Source: Streptomyces poonensis
Lineage (GTDB): Bacteria; Actinomycetota; Actinomycetes; Streptomycetales; Streptomycetaceae
Assembly (NCBI RefSeq): GCF_014650915.1
Contig: NZ_BMVW01000003.1
Coordinates: forward strand, 62,001 to 126,000
Reading direction: 5' to 3'
DNA: 64,000 nucleotides
The notes beneath the pieces were generated by a model. The model was not told the DNA's origin and ran no database searches. It was given only the letters and a program-made list of their open reading frames with translations. Of the stretch, positions 16,953 to 24,900 are shown piece after piece; the first letter of the stretch is position 1, and the number at the start of each line of letters is the position of its first letter. Position numbers and translations under genes: made by a program.

Positions 16953-17933
16953 GTGCTGCTGCTCGATCTCACCACCGTGGCGCCGCGCGAGCGGGTGGAG
17001 GCGTTCCGTCATGCGCTGACGGACGATCTGGTGCCCAATGACATCCGTCACGAGGAGCCCGGGTCCGGCATACACGCGCGCATGGAACTGTGGCGGGTGG
17101 GCGGCCTCGAACTCTTCGCCACCCGCAACTCGGGCTTCGAGGTACGGCGGACGGCCCGGCACGTACGCCATCACCGGAACAGTCCCGTCGTCTCCGTCTC
17201 GTTGCAGCCCCTCGGTGTCCACCGGGCCGAGGTGTCGGGCCGGCAACTGCTGCTGGGCTCCGACGACATCTGCGTCTTCCACGAGCTGTCGGCCCGCGCG
17301 TACGGCTGGTCGGGCGACGGGGGGTCGCAGTCCGTGATGTTCGACATGCACCGGCTCGGCGTGCCGGTGGACACGGTGGTGAGGGCGTCCCTGCGGCTGC
17401 GCGCCAGCCCGCTGCACGGCCTGGTCCTGAACCATCTGCGGGAGGTGTTCCGCGATCCCGCTCGTCTGGAGGCCGATCCCGGCGCGGGGTCGCTGGCGTC
17501 CGCCACCACGGAACTCGTCCGCGCCCTGCTGCTCTCGGCCGCGCACGCCGAGGAGACCGCCGAGGTCAGGTCGGTCATGGACGACACCCTGCTCACGCGG
17601 ATCATGGCGTACGCGCGGCGCCGTCTCGCGGACCGCGACCTGACGCCCGAGCGGATCGCCGCCGAGCACGCCGTCTCGGTGCGCCGTCTCTACGTCCTGC
17701 TCAACGAGGCCGGGATCAGCCTGGAGCAGTGGCTCATCACGGAACGGCTCGGGAAGGCGCGGCAGATGCTGGCCTCCGCGCGCTACGACCGTCTCACCGT
17801 CGCGGCGGTCGCCACCCGGTGCGGATTCAGCAGCCCGAGCCACTTCAGCCGCCGCTTCCGGGCGGCCTACGGGGTGACACCGAGCGAGTGGCGGCGGCTC
17901 CGCGGCGTCATGACCGTGGACGGGACCGTATGA
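16953..17933 (+). CDS. AraC family transcriptional regulator (AraC-binding-like N-terminal domain)
   Basis: GTG 16953 is preferred because GGGGAGG ends 4 bases before it; an in-frame ATG at 16923 would add 10 residues but has only a poor site. The 326-residue product has a cupin-like N-terminal sensor domain (LELFATRNSGFEVRRTARHV, SVSLQPLGVHRAEVSGRQ) of the AraC_binding_2 kind and a C-terminal double helix-turn-helix (RIAAEHAVSVRRLYVLLNEA and VATRCGFSSPSHFSRRFRAA). Regulators of this subgroup often activate nearby dehydrogenases or hydrolases. It ends 22 bases from the convergent esterase. Target unknown. Confidence 0.9.
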   Translation: MLLLDLTTVAPRERVEAFRHALTDDLVPNDIRHEEPGSGIHARMELWRVGGLELFATRNSGFEVRRTARHVRHHRNSPVVSVSLQPLGVHRAEVSGRQLLLGSDDICVFHELSARAYGWSGDGGSQSVMFDMHRLGVPVDTVVRASLRLRASPLHGLVLNHLREVFRDPARLEADPGAGSLASATTELVRALLLSAAHAEETAEVRSVMDDTLLTRIMAYARRRLADRDLTPERIAAEHAVSVRRLYVLLNEAGISLEQWLITERLGKARQMLASARYDRLTVAAVATRCGFSSPSHFSRRFRAAYGVTPSEWRRLRGVMTVDGTV

Positions 17934-17955
17934 CCGGGAGGGGTCCCGCGCGGGC

Positions 17956-18933
17956 TCAGGCCGTGTGCAGGGCGGTGTGCAGGGTGTCCGTCACCTGAAT
18001 ACGCGCCGCCTTCGACGCGTCCGTGGCGCGGAGCAGGTCGAACAGGACGAAGCCGTGGATCGTGCCGTGGTAGCGGATCGACACCACCGGGACGTCCGCC
18101 TCCCGCAGCCGCGCCGCGTACGCCTCCCCCTCGTCGCGGAGCACGTCGGCCTCGGCCGTGAGGACGAGCGCCGGCGGCAGGCCCGCCAGACAGCGGGCGG
18201 GGGCACGCAGCGGGGAGACGGTGCCGTGGGTGCGGACCCGCGGGTCCGGCGCGTACTGCTGCCAGTAGTCGCGCATGGCGGCGCGGGTCAGGAAGTACCC
18301 GTCCGCGAACCGGCGGTAGGAAGGGGTGTCCATCGCCGCGTCGGTCACCGGGCAGACCAGCACCTGGTGGCGGAAGCCCGGGCCGCCGCGCTCCCGCGCC
18401 ACGAGGGTGAGCGCGGCCGTGTGCTGGGCGCCCGCGCTGGCGCCGACCACCGCGATCCTGGTCCCGTCCAGCCCGGCTTCCGCGCCGTGCCGGGCGATCC
18501 ACCGGGCGACGGTGTACGCGCGTTCGACGGCATCCGGGTGACGGGCGTCCCCCGGCACGTCGTACTCGGGGACCACCACGGCGGCATCCGCGCCGAGGAC
18601 CAGGTCGGCCACCAGCGCGCGGTGCGCGTGGGCGTCGGTCAGCAGCCAGCCCATCCCGTGCAGGTACAGCACGACCGGCAGTGCCTCGTCCGCGCCGGCG
18701 GGCCGGAGGATCCGCACCCGGATGCGGTGGCCGCCGCCGCCCGGCAGCGCCAGCCACTCCTCCTCGACATCGGGGTCGGCACGGCCCGCACCGTTCCAGA
18801 GAGCCGCCATGCGGGCCCTGGAGACGGCGGCGTCGGCGGTCGCGGAGGCGGGCCACGCGTGGCTCTCGACGAAGGCACGCGTCCGCCGCTCGAGCACCGG
18901 CCTGTCCCCGGGGGCCGGAACGTCTGTTTCCAC
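17956..18933 (-). CDS. Alpha/beta hydrolase, hormone-sensitive-lipase type esterase
   Basis: A cytoplasmic esterase of the HSL (bacterial family IV) group, about 325 residues. The start GTG 18933 has AGGAG 5 bases upstream; an ATG at 18960 in frame lacks such a site. Motifs: oxyanion-hole HGMGW (a variant of HGGG), nucleophile elbow GASAGAQH, acid residue in TAEADVLRDEGEAY and catalytic His in YHGTIHGF. These proteins hydrolyse short-chain esters. The AraC regulator convergent with it and a second AraC gene divergent from it are both possible controllers. Confidence 0.88.
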   Translation of the reverse strand: METDVPAPGDRPVLERRTRAFVESHAWPASATADAAVSRARMAALWNGAGRADPDVEEEWLALPGGGGHRIRVRILRPAGADEALPVVLYLHGMGWLLTDAHAHRALVADLVLGADAAVVVPEYDVPGDARHPDAVERAYTVARWIARHGAEAGLDGTRIAVVGASAGAQHTAALTLVARERGGPGFRHQVLVCPVTDAAMDTPSYRRFADGYFLTRAAMRDYWQQYAPDPRVRTHGTVSPLRAPARCLAGLPPALVLTAEADVLRDEGEAYAARLREADVPVVSIRYHGTIHGFVLFDLLRATDASKAARIQVTDTLHTALHTA

Positions 18934-19045
18934 GAGCACTCCTGCGCGGGGTCCGGTCATGTGCCGCTCGGAAGAGCGGCTGGTGCACCCGCGCGGCCGG
19001 GCAGTCAGGCGCTCGGTGCCGCACGCGGTGCGCCGGCACAGGTGT

Positions 19046-19060
19046 TCACCCTAGGGGTGA
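19046..19060. promoter_or_regulatory. Operator-like palindrome in esterase/AraC divergent gap
   Basis: TCACCC-TAG-GGGTGA is a perfect 6-bp inverted repeat in the 360-bp gap between the divergent esterase and AraC genes. It is the only clean dyad noticed there; the rest of the gap is GC-rich and shows nothing else that can be named. Use as an operator is inferred from position only. Confidence 0.35.
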
Positions 19061-19293
19061 GGGGCGGGAACCGGGTGGTGTCCGCCGTACCGGCCCTTGC
19101 CTCTGCGTGCACAGTTCGCCCCCGCACGCCCGGACACGGGGGACCCGCACACGGCCCGGTGTTCCCTGCGTGCAGGGACAAGAGCCGTGCGCGGTGGGGC
19201 AGCGCGGCAGTGACACGGTTGCCCGAGGCAGGCGAGGACCGGTGCGGAACCCCGGTCCGCCTGTTCCTGGTGAACACCGTGCGAGGAGAGACC

Positions 19294-20214
19294 GTGGGAC
19301 AACCGACGACACAGGACGGCACTGGCCCCGGACAGCGGGCACACGCGCGCTTCCTGTCCCTCCGGTGGCTGCCGCAGTCGGGGAACGAGGAGTGCCTGTA
19401 CGTCGGTCTCCACTCGGCCGGACCGGAATCCCTCGTACTGGACGGCCGGCACCTCACCCTGGAGCGCGGCGACCTGCTCCTCGCGGCGGGCTCGCTGCCG
19501 CCCCGTCTCACCCGGTACGGCGACCGGCTCACCTTCTTCCAGGTCCCCTGCTCCCACCTGGGCGTTCCCGCGGACGACGTCCGCTCTCTGACGGACCGTC
19601 ATGTGAGCGGCGGCGACGGCATCGCCGCACTCGTCTCGCAGCTGCTCACGGCACTCGCCGCCGCAGCGGAGCCGCACGCCGCACGGACCGGCGCGACAGG
19701 GGGCGGGAGGCTCGCACTCAACGCCCTCGACCTGATCACCGTTCTCGTGCAGGACCTCCTGAGCAAGCACCGTCCCGTGGTGTCGACCGCGGCCGACGAG
19801 ATGCTGGGGCGCGTCCAGCAGTACATCGGCGAGCATCTGGGGGACTCCGGGATGTCGCCCGAGACGATCGCCCGGGCCCATCACATCTCCGTCCGCTATC
19901 TGCACAAGCTGTTCCGGAGCGACGGCACCACGGTCGGCGCGTGGATACGGCAGCACAGGCTCGAGGTCTGCCGGCTGGAACTGAGCAGGCCGTCCGGCCG
20001 CAGACGTACCGTGGCCGCGGTGGCGCAGAGCTGGGGATTCACCAGCCCCTCCCATTTCAGCCGGCTCTTCAAGGAGACCTACGGCATGTCTCCCAAGGAG
20101 TGGCAGGAACTGGCCCTGCGCGAAGCGCCGGCCTGGACGTGGGCGGCGGACAGCGGTGGACGGGCCGGCCGACGGGCCCCCGGTGTCACCAGGCCCGCTC
20201 CAGCAGCCGGGTGA
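19294..20214 (+). CDS. AraC family transcriptional regulator (C-terminal HTH)
   Basis: A 306-residue regulator starting at GTG 19294, with GAGGAGAG 4-11 bases upstream; the much longer open frame before it is non-coding. The N-terminal half resembles the AraC-binding-like domain (LVLDGRHLTLERGDLLLAAG). The C-terminal half is a standard AraC double HTH: IARAHHISVRYLHKLFRSDG and VAQSWGFTSPSHFSRLFKET, ending GMSPKEWQEL. Its last 29 bases overlap the convergent maleylacetate reductase gene. It is divergent from the esterase. Effector and targets are unknown. Confidence 0.9.
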   Translation: MGQPTTQDGTGPGQRAHARFLSLRWLPQSGNEECLYVGLHSAGPESLVLDGRHLTLERGDLLLAAGSLPPRLTRYGDRLTFFQVPCSHLGVPADDVRSLTDRHVSGGDGIAALVSQLLTALAAAAEPHAARTGATGGGRLALNALDLITVLVQDLLSKHRPVVSTAADEMLGRVQQYIGEHLGDSGMSPETIARAHHISVRYLHKLFRSDGTTVGAWIRQHRLEVCRLELSRPSGRRRTVAAVAQSWGFTSPSHFSRLFKETYGMSPKEWQELALREAPAWTWAADSGGRAGRRAPGVTRPAPAAG

Positions 20215-21271
20215 GTGCGCCGGTCTCCGGGGCACGCGGGTTCGGGTACGGCCGTTCGGTGACGCGTTCGGCGACGGCGCGCAGGCCGTCGCGCGGGACG
20301 CCGAGCGCGCCGAGCGTGGTCGGGCCGTCGTGCCCGCGGGCCAGCCGGCCGACCACCGCGACCGGGTCGTCGTCCCCGGTGATCCGCCGCAGCCGGGCGT
20401 CCGCCGCCGGAGCCGCGGGGAGGTTGAAGGCGAGCACATGCGGCAGGAGCAGCGCGTGCAGCTCGGCGTGCGGCAGGTCGAAGGTGCCGCCGAGGACGTG
20501 CGCCAGCTGGTGGTGGAGCCCCATCCGGGTCCGGGCCAGGCAGAGCCCGGCCAGCCACGCGGATTCCTGGAGCCGGACGCGGCCCGCCGGGCCGGACGGT
20601 TCCGCGAGCACCTCGGGGAGCGCGGTGAGGATGCCGTCCACCGCCTCGGTGGCGAGTGCGTCCGTGAAGGCGCTCGCGTCCGGCGCCCACAGTGCCTCGA
20701 TCGCGTGGGCCAGGGCGTTGAGGGCGCTGGTGCGGGTGAGGCCGGCCGGCAGCGTCAGGGTCAGCTCGGGGTCGTAGACGACCGTCCCGGGGGTGAGGGC
20801 CGGGTCGCGGCGCGTGGTCTTCACACCGTTCTCCGTCTCGCCGAGGACGGGGGTCACCTCGGAGCCCGCGTAAGTGGTGGGCACCGCGAGCTGCGGCATG
20901 CCGGTGCGTGCCGACAGCGCCTTGGCCAGGCCGACGGCCGAGCCGCCGCCGAGCGCGACGACGGCGTCGGCGGCGGCCTCCCGTACGACCTCCATGGCTT
21001 CGGCCGTCACACCCACCGGGGTGTGCGCGACGGGCCGGCCGAAGCGCGCCGCCAGTCGCCCGCCGAGTGCGTCGGCGAGCGCGTCGGCCGCGGCCTTCGC
21101 GGAGCCGGTGGCGACGAGCAGCACCCGCCGGGCGCCGAGCCGTTCGGCCTCCTCCGGGATCCGGTGCCGGGCGCCGGGGCCGAGGAGGACGCGGGCGGGG
21201 GGCGTCTCGTGGACCACGATCCCGTGGTCGGTGGGCCGGGGTGGCGGGGACAGGTGAGACGGCCGGGTCAT
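20186..21271 (-). CDS. Maleylacetate reductase (iron-containing ADH family)
   Basis: A 361-residue member of the iron-containing alcohol dehydrogenase family, maleylacetate reductase branch. Signs are the length, the start VHETPPARVLLGPGARHRIP, the NAD-binding segment VVALGGGSAVGLAKALSART, and VPTTYAGSEVTPVLGETENG with KTTRRDPALTPGTVVYDPEL, which is diagnostic of the branch; metal-site His appear in HAIEALWAP and MGLHHQLAHVLGGTFDLPHAE. The enzyme reduces maleylacetate to 3-oxoadipate in hydroxyquinol, chlorocatechol or resorcinol breakdown. GGAGG lies 9 bases upstream. The usual ring-cleaving dioxygenase is absent, and the IclR gene normally paired with it survives only as a fragment. Confidence 0.88.
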   Translation of the reverse strand: MTRPSHLSPPPRPTDHGIVVHETPPARVLLGPGARHRIPEEAERLGARRVLLVATGSAKAAADALADALGGRLAARFGRPVAHTPVGVTAEAMEVVREAAADAVVALGGGSAVGLAKALSARTGMPQLAVPTTYAGSEVTPVLGETENGVKTTRRDPALTPGTVVYDPELTLTLPAGLTRTSALNALAHAIEALWAPDASAFTDALATEAVDGILTALPEVLAEPSGPAGRVRLQESAWLAGLCLARTRMGLHHQLAHVLGGTFDLPHAELHALLLPHVLAFNLPAAPAADARLRRITGDDDPVAVVGRLARGHDGPTTLGALGVPRDGLRAVAERVTERPYPNPRAPETGALTRLLERAW

Positions 21272-21356
21272 GAGCGTGTGCCTCCGTCGGGTCCGTGTCG
21301 GGTGTCGGGTCAGGTCGCCGGGGTGGGTGCCCGCCGTCGGCCGGCCCGGCGGTCGC

Positions 21357-21640
21357 TCAGCCCGCGGCCAGGTCCGCCTCCAGCGCCCGCGCCGCCGCGT
21401 CGAGGGTCGCGACCAGGGAGCGGAGCCGGCGTGGGTCGTACCGTACGCCCGGCATGGACACCGACAGGCCCGCCACCGCCGAACCGTCCTCCCCGCGGAC
21501 CGGGACGCCCACCGCGACCGGGCCCCGCTCGGAGCGGTCCTGGTGGACGGCGAAGCCGCTGCGGGCGGCACGGGCCAGTTCGGCGCGAGCATGGCGTGCA
21601 GGGTACGGACCCCCGCCTGGGCGGGCCAGGCGGGCACCGG
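21357..21640 (-). pseudogene. IclR family regulator, C-terminal remnant
   Basis: Only about 75 residues of the C-terminal effector domain remain: ELARAARSGFAVHQDRSERG, then VAVGVPVRGEDGSAVAGLSV and the terminal LEADLAAG. Intact IclR proteins are about 250 residues with an N-terminal winged helix. Upstream of about 21640 the frame turns into unrelated Arg/Pro-rich sequence. In another frame RTLHA sits where RT(V/L) normally precedes the ELA helix, suggesting a frameshift plus deletion. It reads into the maleylacetate reductase gene, the usual arrangement for its regulator. About 190 bases between this remnant and the pectate lyase stop hold nothing recognisable. Confidence 0.65.
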
Positions 21641-21831
21641 ACGGCTCTCCGTCACGGAACGCCGGGCCGCTGCCGCCCTCCACGTGTCGGGCCCGCCGCG
21701 TCACCGGTCGCACACGGTGCCGGGAAACGCGGCTGCCGCCGGGTGCGGCAGGCCGTCCGGGACCCCGGCGGACAGCGGCCGGGGCATGCCGGTCTCTGTC
21801 CCGGTCCCGGACGGACCGCGGGACCGCGCCG

Positions 21832-23391
21832 CTAGCCGGCGTAGGTCTCGAACTCGGCGACCTTCGGGGTGCCGGACGAGCTGGTGATCTCGAAGGTGAT
21901 CTTCTTCAGCGAGGTGCTGGGGAAGGTGATGACGCCCGCCCCGCTACCGGACTTCAGGACGGCGCCGGTGTCTGCGTTGAGGACCCGGTACGCCCCGATG
22001 GCGCCCGTCGAGCCCGACGCCTCCCGAATGTTGATCTTGGAGACGGTGGTGGCGGACCCCCACTTGACCGAGACGGAACCGGTCGAGCCGGCCGGCGACC
22101 AGTAGGTGCTCAGGTCACCGTCCCGCACGTTGCCGTAGCTCGTCCCGTCGGCCTTGCTGGAGCCGTCGGAGCCGGCGCCGATGCTGAGGTTGGTGCCGGT
22201 GGGGGGATCGGTCGGGTCCGGCGTGGGGTCGGTGGGGTCGGGCGTGGGGTCGGTCGGGTCCGGGGTGGGCGTCGGGTTCTGCGGCGAGCAGCTGCCGTCG
22301 GAGACCTTCAGGCCCTTGTTGGCGCCCGCCGTCTGGCTCACGACACTCGGCACGCAGTTGGCCGCGTCGAGGCTGTAGGCGTAGGGGATGCTGACGCTGG
22401 TGTTGGACTGCGGGTTCGGGCCGGCCGGGTTGTTGTCCTCGCCGGGCTCGGACCAGGTCACGTTGTCGAAGATGTTGCCGCTGACCTGCCAGTAGCCGGC
22501 CGCGTCGGTGTAGAAGGTGCCGAGGACGTCCTTGGAGTCCTCGAAGTAGTTGTTGTCCACCTTGGCCTTGGCGCCGGCCCGGGAGTTGATGCCGGACTCG
22601 TTCAGGCTCACGTAGTGGTTGTTGTAGATGTGGGCCGTGCCGCCGCGCAGCAGGGGCGCCCGGGAGTCGATGTTCTCGTACTTGTTGTGGTGGAAGGTGA
22701 TGAAGCTGTTGGAGGTGTCGCTCTCGCTGGACCCGATGAGGCCGCCGCGGCCGGAGTTGCGCAGGGTGCTGTAGGACAGCGTCACGTACTTGGTGTCGTC
22801 CTTCATGTCGAAGAGGCCGTCGAAGCCCTCCGACTCCCCGCCCGACGCCTCCAGGCTGACGTGGTCGACCCAGACGTTGCGGACGCCGCTCTCCATGCCG
22901 ATGGCGTCACCGCCGTTGGAGGTGGGCGAGCCCGACTTCTTGACGTTCTTGACGGTCACGTTCTGGATGATGATGTTGCTGGACTCGCGGATGTGGATGC
23001 CCAGCTGGTCGAAGACGGCTCCGCCGCCGACCCCGACGATCGTGACGTTGCTTATCTGCTTGAGCTCGATCACTCCGGCGGCGGTGCTGCAGCTGCTGCC
23101 CGACACCTTGGCGGTGTTGCCGTGGTTGATGGTCCCCTCGACCTCGATGGTGATCGGGGTGCTGCTGGAGGCCCGGCTGCACAGGGCCTGGTGGATCGCG
23201 GTGCCCGTGGTGGCCCGTACCGTCTGGCCGCCCGCGCCGCCGGTGGTGCCGCCGTTCTGGGTCGCGTAGCCGGTGGCGCTGCCGGTCACCGCCGCCGACG
23301 CCGTGGGCGCCGACAGCACCGCGGTGGTCGCGGCCGCGGCGGCCGCGGTGGCCAGCGCCGCGGTGAGTCTCAGTGCGACTGGTCGTCTCAT
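21832..23391 (-). CDS. Secreted pectate lyase (PL1) with C-terminal discoidin-like module
   Basis: A 519-residue secreted enzyme that cleaves polygalacturonate by beta-elimination. ATG 23391 is chosen with GAAGGGA upstream; an Ala-rich signal peptide (residues 1-34, ending PTASAA) follows. The parallel beta-helix domain shows PL1 motifs: IELKQISNVTIVGVG, GDAIGMESGVRNVWVDHVSL, DGLFDMKDDTKYVTLSYSTL and NKYENIDSRAPLLRGG with the catalytic Arg region. A proline-rich linker of three PDPTDPT repeats (coding repeats near 22200-22275) joins it to a discoidin (F5/8-like) C-terminal module of about 115 residues, probably sugar-binding. The 490-bp upstream gap has a LacI-type palindrome that may regulate it. 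Confidence 0.93.
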   Translation of the reverse strand: MRRPVALRLTAALATAAAAAATTAVLSAPTASAAVTGSATGYATQNGGTTGGAGGQTVRATTGTAIHQALCSRASSSTPITIEVEGTINHGNTAKVSGSSCSTAAGVIELKQISNVTIVGVGGGAVFDQLGIHIRESSNIIIQNVTVKNVKKSGSPTSNGGDAIGMESGVRNVWVDHVSLEASGGESEGFDGLFDMKDDTKYVTLSYSTLRNSGRGGLIGSSESDTSNSFITFHHNKYENIDSRAPLLRGGTAHIYNNHYVSLNESGINSRAGAKAKVDNNYFEDSKDVLGTFYTDAAGYWQVSGNIFDNVTWSEPGEDNNPAGPNPQSNTSVSIPYAYSLDAANCVPSVVSQTAGANKGLKVSDGSCSPQNPTPTPDPTDPTPDPTDPTPDPTDPPTGTNLSIGAGSDGSSKADGTSYGNVRDGDLSTYWSPAGSTGSVSVKWGSATTVSKINIREASGSTGAIGAYRVLNADTGAVLKSGSGAGVITFPSTSLKKITFEITSSSGTPKVAEFETYAG

Positions 23392-23544
23392 CCTCGTGTC
23401 CCTTCGGTCTTCTCGTGCTGGGTCCTGCTGCTGCGGCATGCCCGGGCGCATGTCGTGCTCATGTCATGTCATAGGTACGCCCGCACCCGCAGGCCGTTCG
23501 ACGGGGAGCCTCGCGCGGGGTGGACAGCGGCTCATGCGCGAGGA

Positions 23545-23556
23545 GAAAGCGCTTTC
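23545..23556. promoter_or_regulatory. LacI-type operator candidate upstream of pectate lyase
   Basis: GAAAGCGCTTTC is a perfect 12-bp palindrome with a central CG, the usual form of LacI-family operators. It lies 154 bases upstream of the pectate lyase ATG in a 490-bp gap (23392-23883). The remainder of that gap holds no convincing gene; a GC-rich dyad with 6-bp arms (GACGCC...GGCGTC) lies near 23790-23812, just past the thioesterase stop, and may help end that transcript. No LacI gene is adjacent; the nearest is at 43.7 kb. Confidence 0.45.
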
Positions 23557-23883
23557 CGCCGCGAGAATAGGGTGACGCCCACTCGACTGACAAGGTTCCG
23601 TACGGTTGCGGAATGTGGTCCGCCGTTTCATGTACGTGTCCGAGGACCGGGTGCACATGCCGGGCCGGCGCCGCGCTCGACGCCGTCGACGAAGCCGGTA
23701 CCGTCAGCGAGTATCAGACGATGGGCACGGACGCGACCCCGTAGACCCTGTTCAGAAATGTGAAACTCAGTTCCTCCACAGAACATCGCAGACGCCGGCG
23801 CCGGCAGGCGTCGGCGCAGCGTGCGACCGTCCGTGAGAGACGGGCGAACAGCGGGTACGGCGGGTTCGGTCTCCGCGTCACGG

Positions 23884-24750
23884 TCACTGGTTCCTTCCGT
23901 GCTGCACGCTTGTTCGCTGGTCCGTGACTCGCTGATCCCTGGCTTGCCGGTTGCTTCCGTGCCCACCCCTCTGAGCGGCGGTCACGGTGTCCATGGCGTC
24001 GGCCACCAGGTCTGCCTGCCGGGCGACCAGATAGAAGTGGTCCCCGGGCAGCGTGCGCAGCCGGAAACCGGAGCTGGTCAGCGCGCTCCACGCACGCATG
24101 TCACCGTCCGTGGTCCGGGGGTCGTCGACACCCCGGTAACCGACCACGGGTACGGGGATCACGGGGCAGCGTGCCGGACGGTAGGCGCGGAGCAGGGTGT
24201 GATCGGCACGCAGGGCGGGCAGGGCCAGGTCCAGCAACTCGGGTGACGCCCGCAGGAGCGGGTCCACGGCGGTGGCGAGCGCGACGATCTCCGTGTCGTC
24301 CACGGCGGTCGGCAGTGGGGGACCGCTCGCGCAGAGATGGGGCGCGGGGTGCCCGGACACCAGGAGGGCCGCCGGGCCTACGCCGTCGCGTTCCGCCAGC
24401 CGGACGGCCACCTCGTACGCGACCACGGCGCCCATACAGTGGCCGAACAGCGCCAGCGGACGGTCCAGCACTTCGCCCAGCACGGCATGGATGCCGTCGG
24501 CGAGCTCGTCCATGGAGGTGAGCGGAGGCTCGACGATCCTGCTCTGGCGCCCCGGGTAGCAGACCGCGGCGACCTCCACGCCGGGTGGCACCCGGTCCTG
24601 CCAGCCGTGGAAGAAGGTGGCGGCCCCTCCGGCGTGGGGGAAGCAGATCATCCGCAGCGCCGGGTCGGGCAGGACCGTGCGCCGCAGCAGCCACCGTGAG
24701 ACGGCTGTCCCGGACCGGACGGGCTCGTGGGCGCGGGGGCGGCCGGTCAT
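23884..24750 (-). CDS. Type II thioesterase with cysteine in the nucleophile elbow
   Basis: A 288-residue stand-alone (type II) thioesterase of the kind that clears misprimed carrier proteins in NRPS/PKS pathways. Motifs: MICFPHAGGAATFFHGWQ (oxyanion region), VCYPGRQSRI, nucleophile elbow ALFGHCMGAVVAYE, and GDHFYLV with the catalytic His. The elbow normally reads GHSMG; here the codon is TGT, giving Cys. GGAGGA sits 6 bases before ATG 24750. About 25 extra C-terminal residues follow the core. No NRPS or PKS gene is nearby, so it is an orphan. The frame is open for 73 more residues upstream through in-frame tandem repeats. Confidence 0.85.
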   Translation of the reverse strand: MTGRPRAHEPVRSGTAVSRWLLRRTVLPDPALRMICFPHAGGAATFFHGWQDRVPPGVEVAAVCYPGRQSRIVEPPLTSMDELADGIHAVLGEVLDRPLALFGHCMGAVVAYEVAVRLAERDGVGPAALLVSGHPAPHLCASGPPLPTAVDDTEIVALATAVDPLLRASPELLDLALPALRADHTLLRAYRPARCPVIPVPVVGYRGVDDPRTTDGDMRAWSALTSSGFRLRTLPGDHFYLVARQADLVADAMDTVTAAQRGGHGSNRQARDQRVTDQRTSVQHGRNQ

Positions 24751-24795
24751 GTGGTCTCCTCCGGATCGGGGCCGCGGGCTTGGCGATCCCAGGTC

Positions 24796-24900
24796 GGTGG
24801 CCCTGGGTTCGGTGGCCCTGGGTTCGGTGGCCCTGGGTTCAGGGGGCGTGGATTCAGGAGTCGTCGTGGTCTCAGGGGTCGTCGTGGTTTCAGGGGTCGT
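24796..24900. repeat. In-frame tandem repeats upstream of the thioesterase
   Basis: GGTGGCCCTGGGTTC is repeated perfectly three times at 24796-24840 (15-bp unit). It is followed by an 18-bp unit (CAGGRGTCGTCGTGGTYT) at 24855-24872 and 24873-24890 with a partial third copy. Both unit lengths are multiples of three, and read on the minus strand they give EPRAT and PETTTT repeats in frame with the thioesterase. This may be a low-complexity N-terminal extension or simple repetitive spacer DNA; the ribosome site at the ATG at 24750 favours spacer. Confidence 0.75.

Noticed and set aside
16272..17843. Long minus-strand frame running through the AraC gene into the small membrane protein
   Set aside because: Only the last 129 residues have membrane-protein composition and a ribosome site; the rest is antisense to AraC and spans the palindrome.
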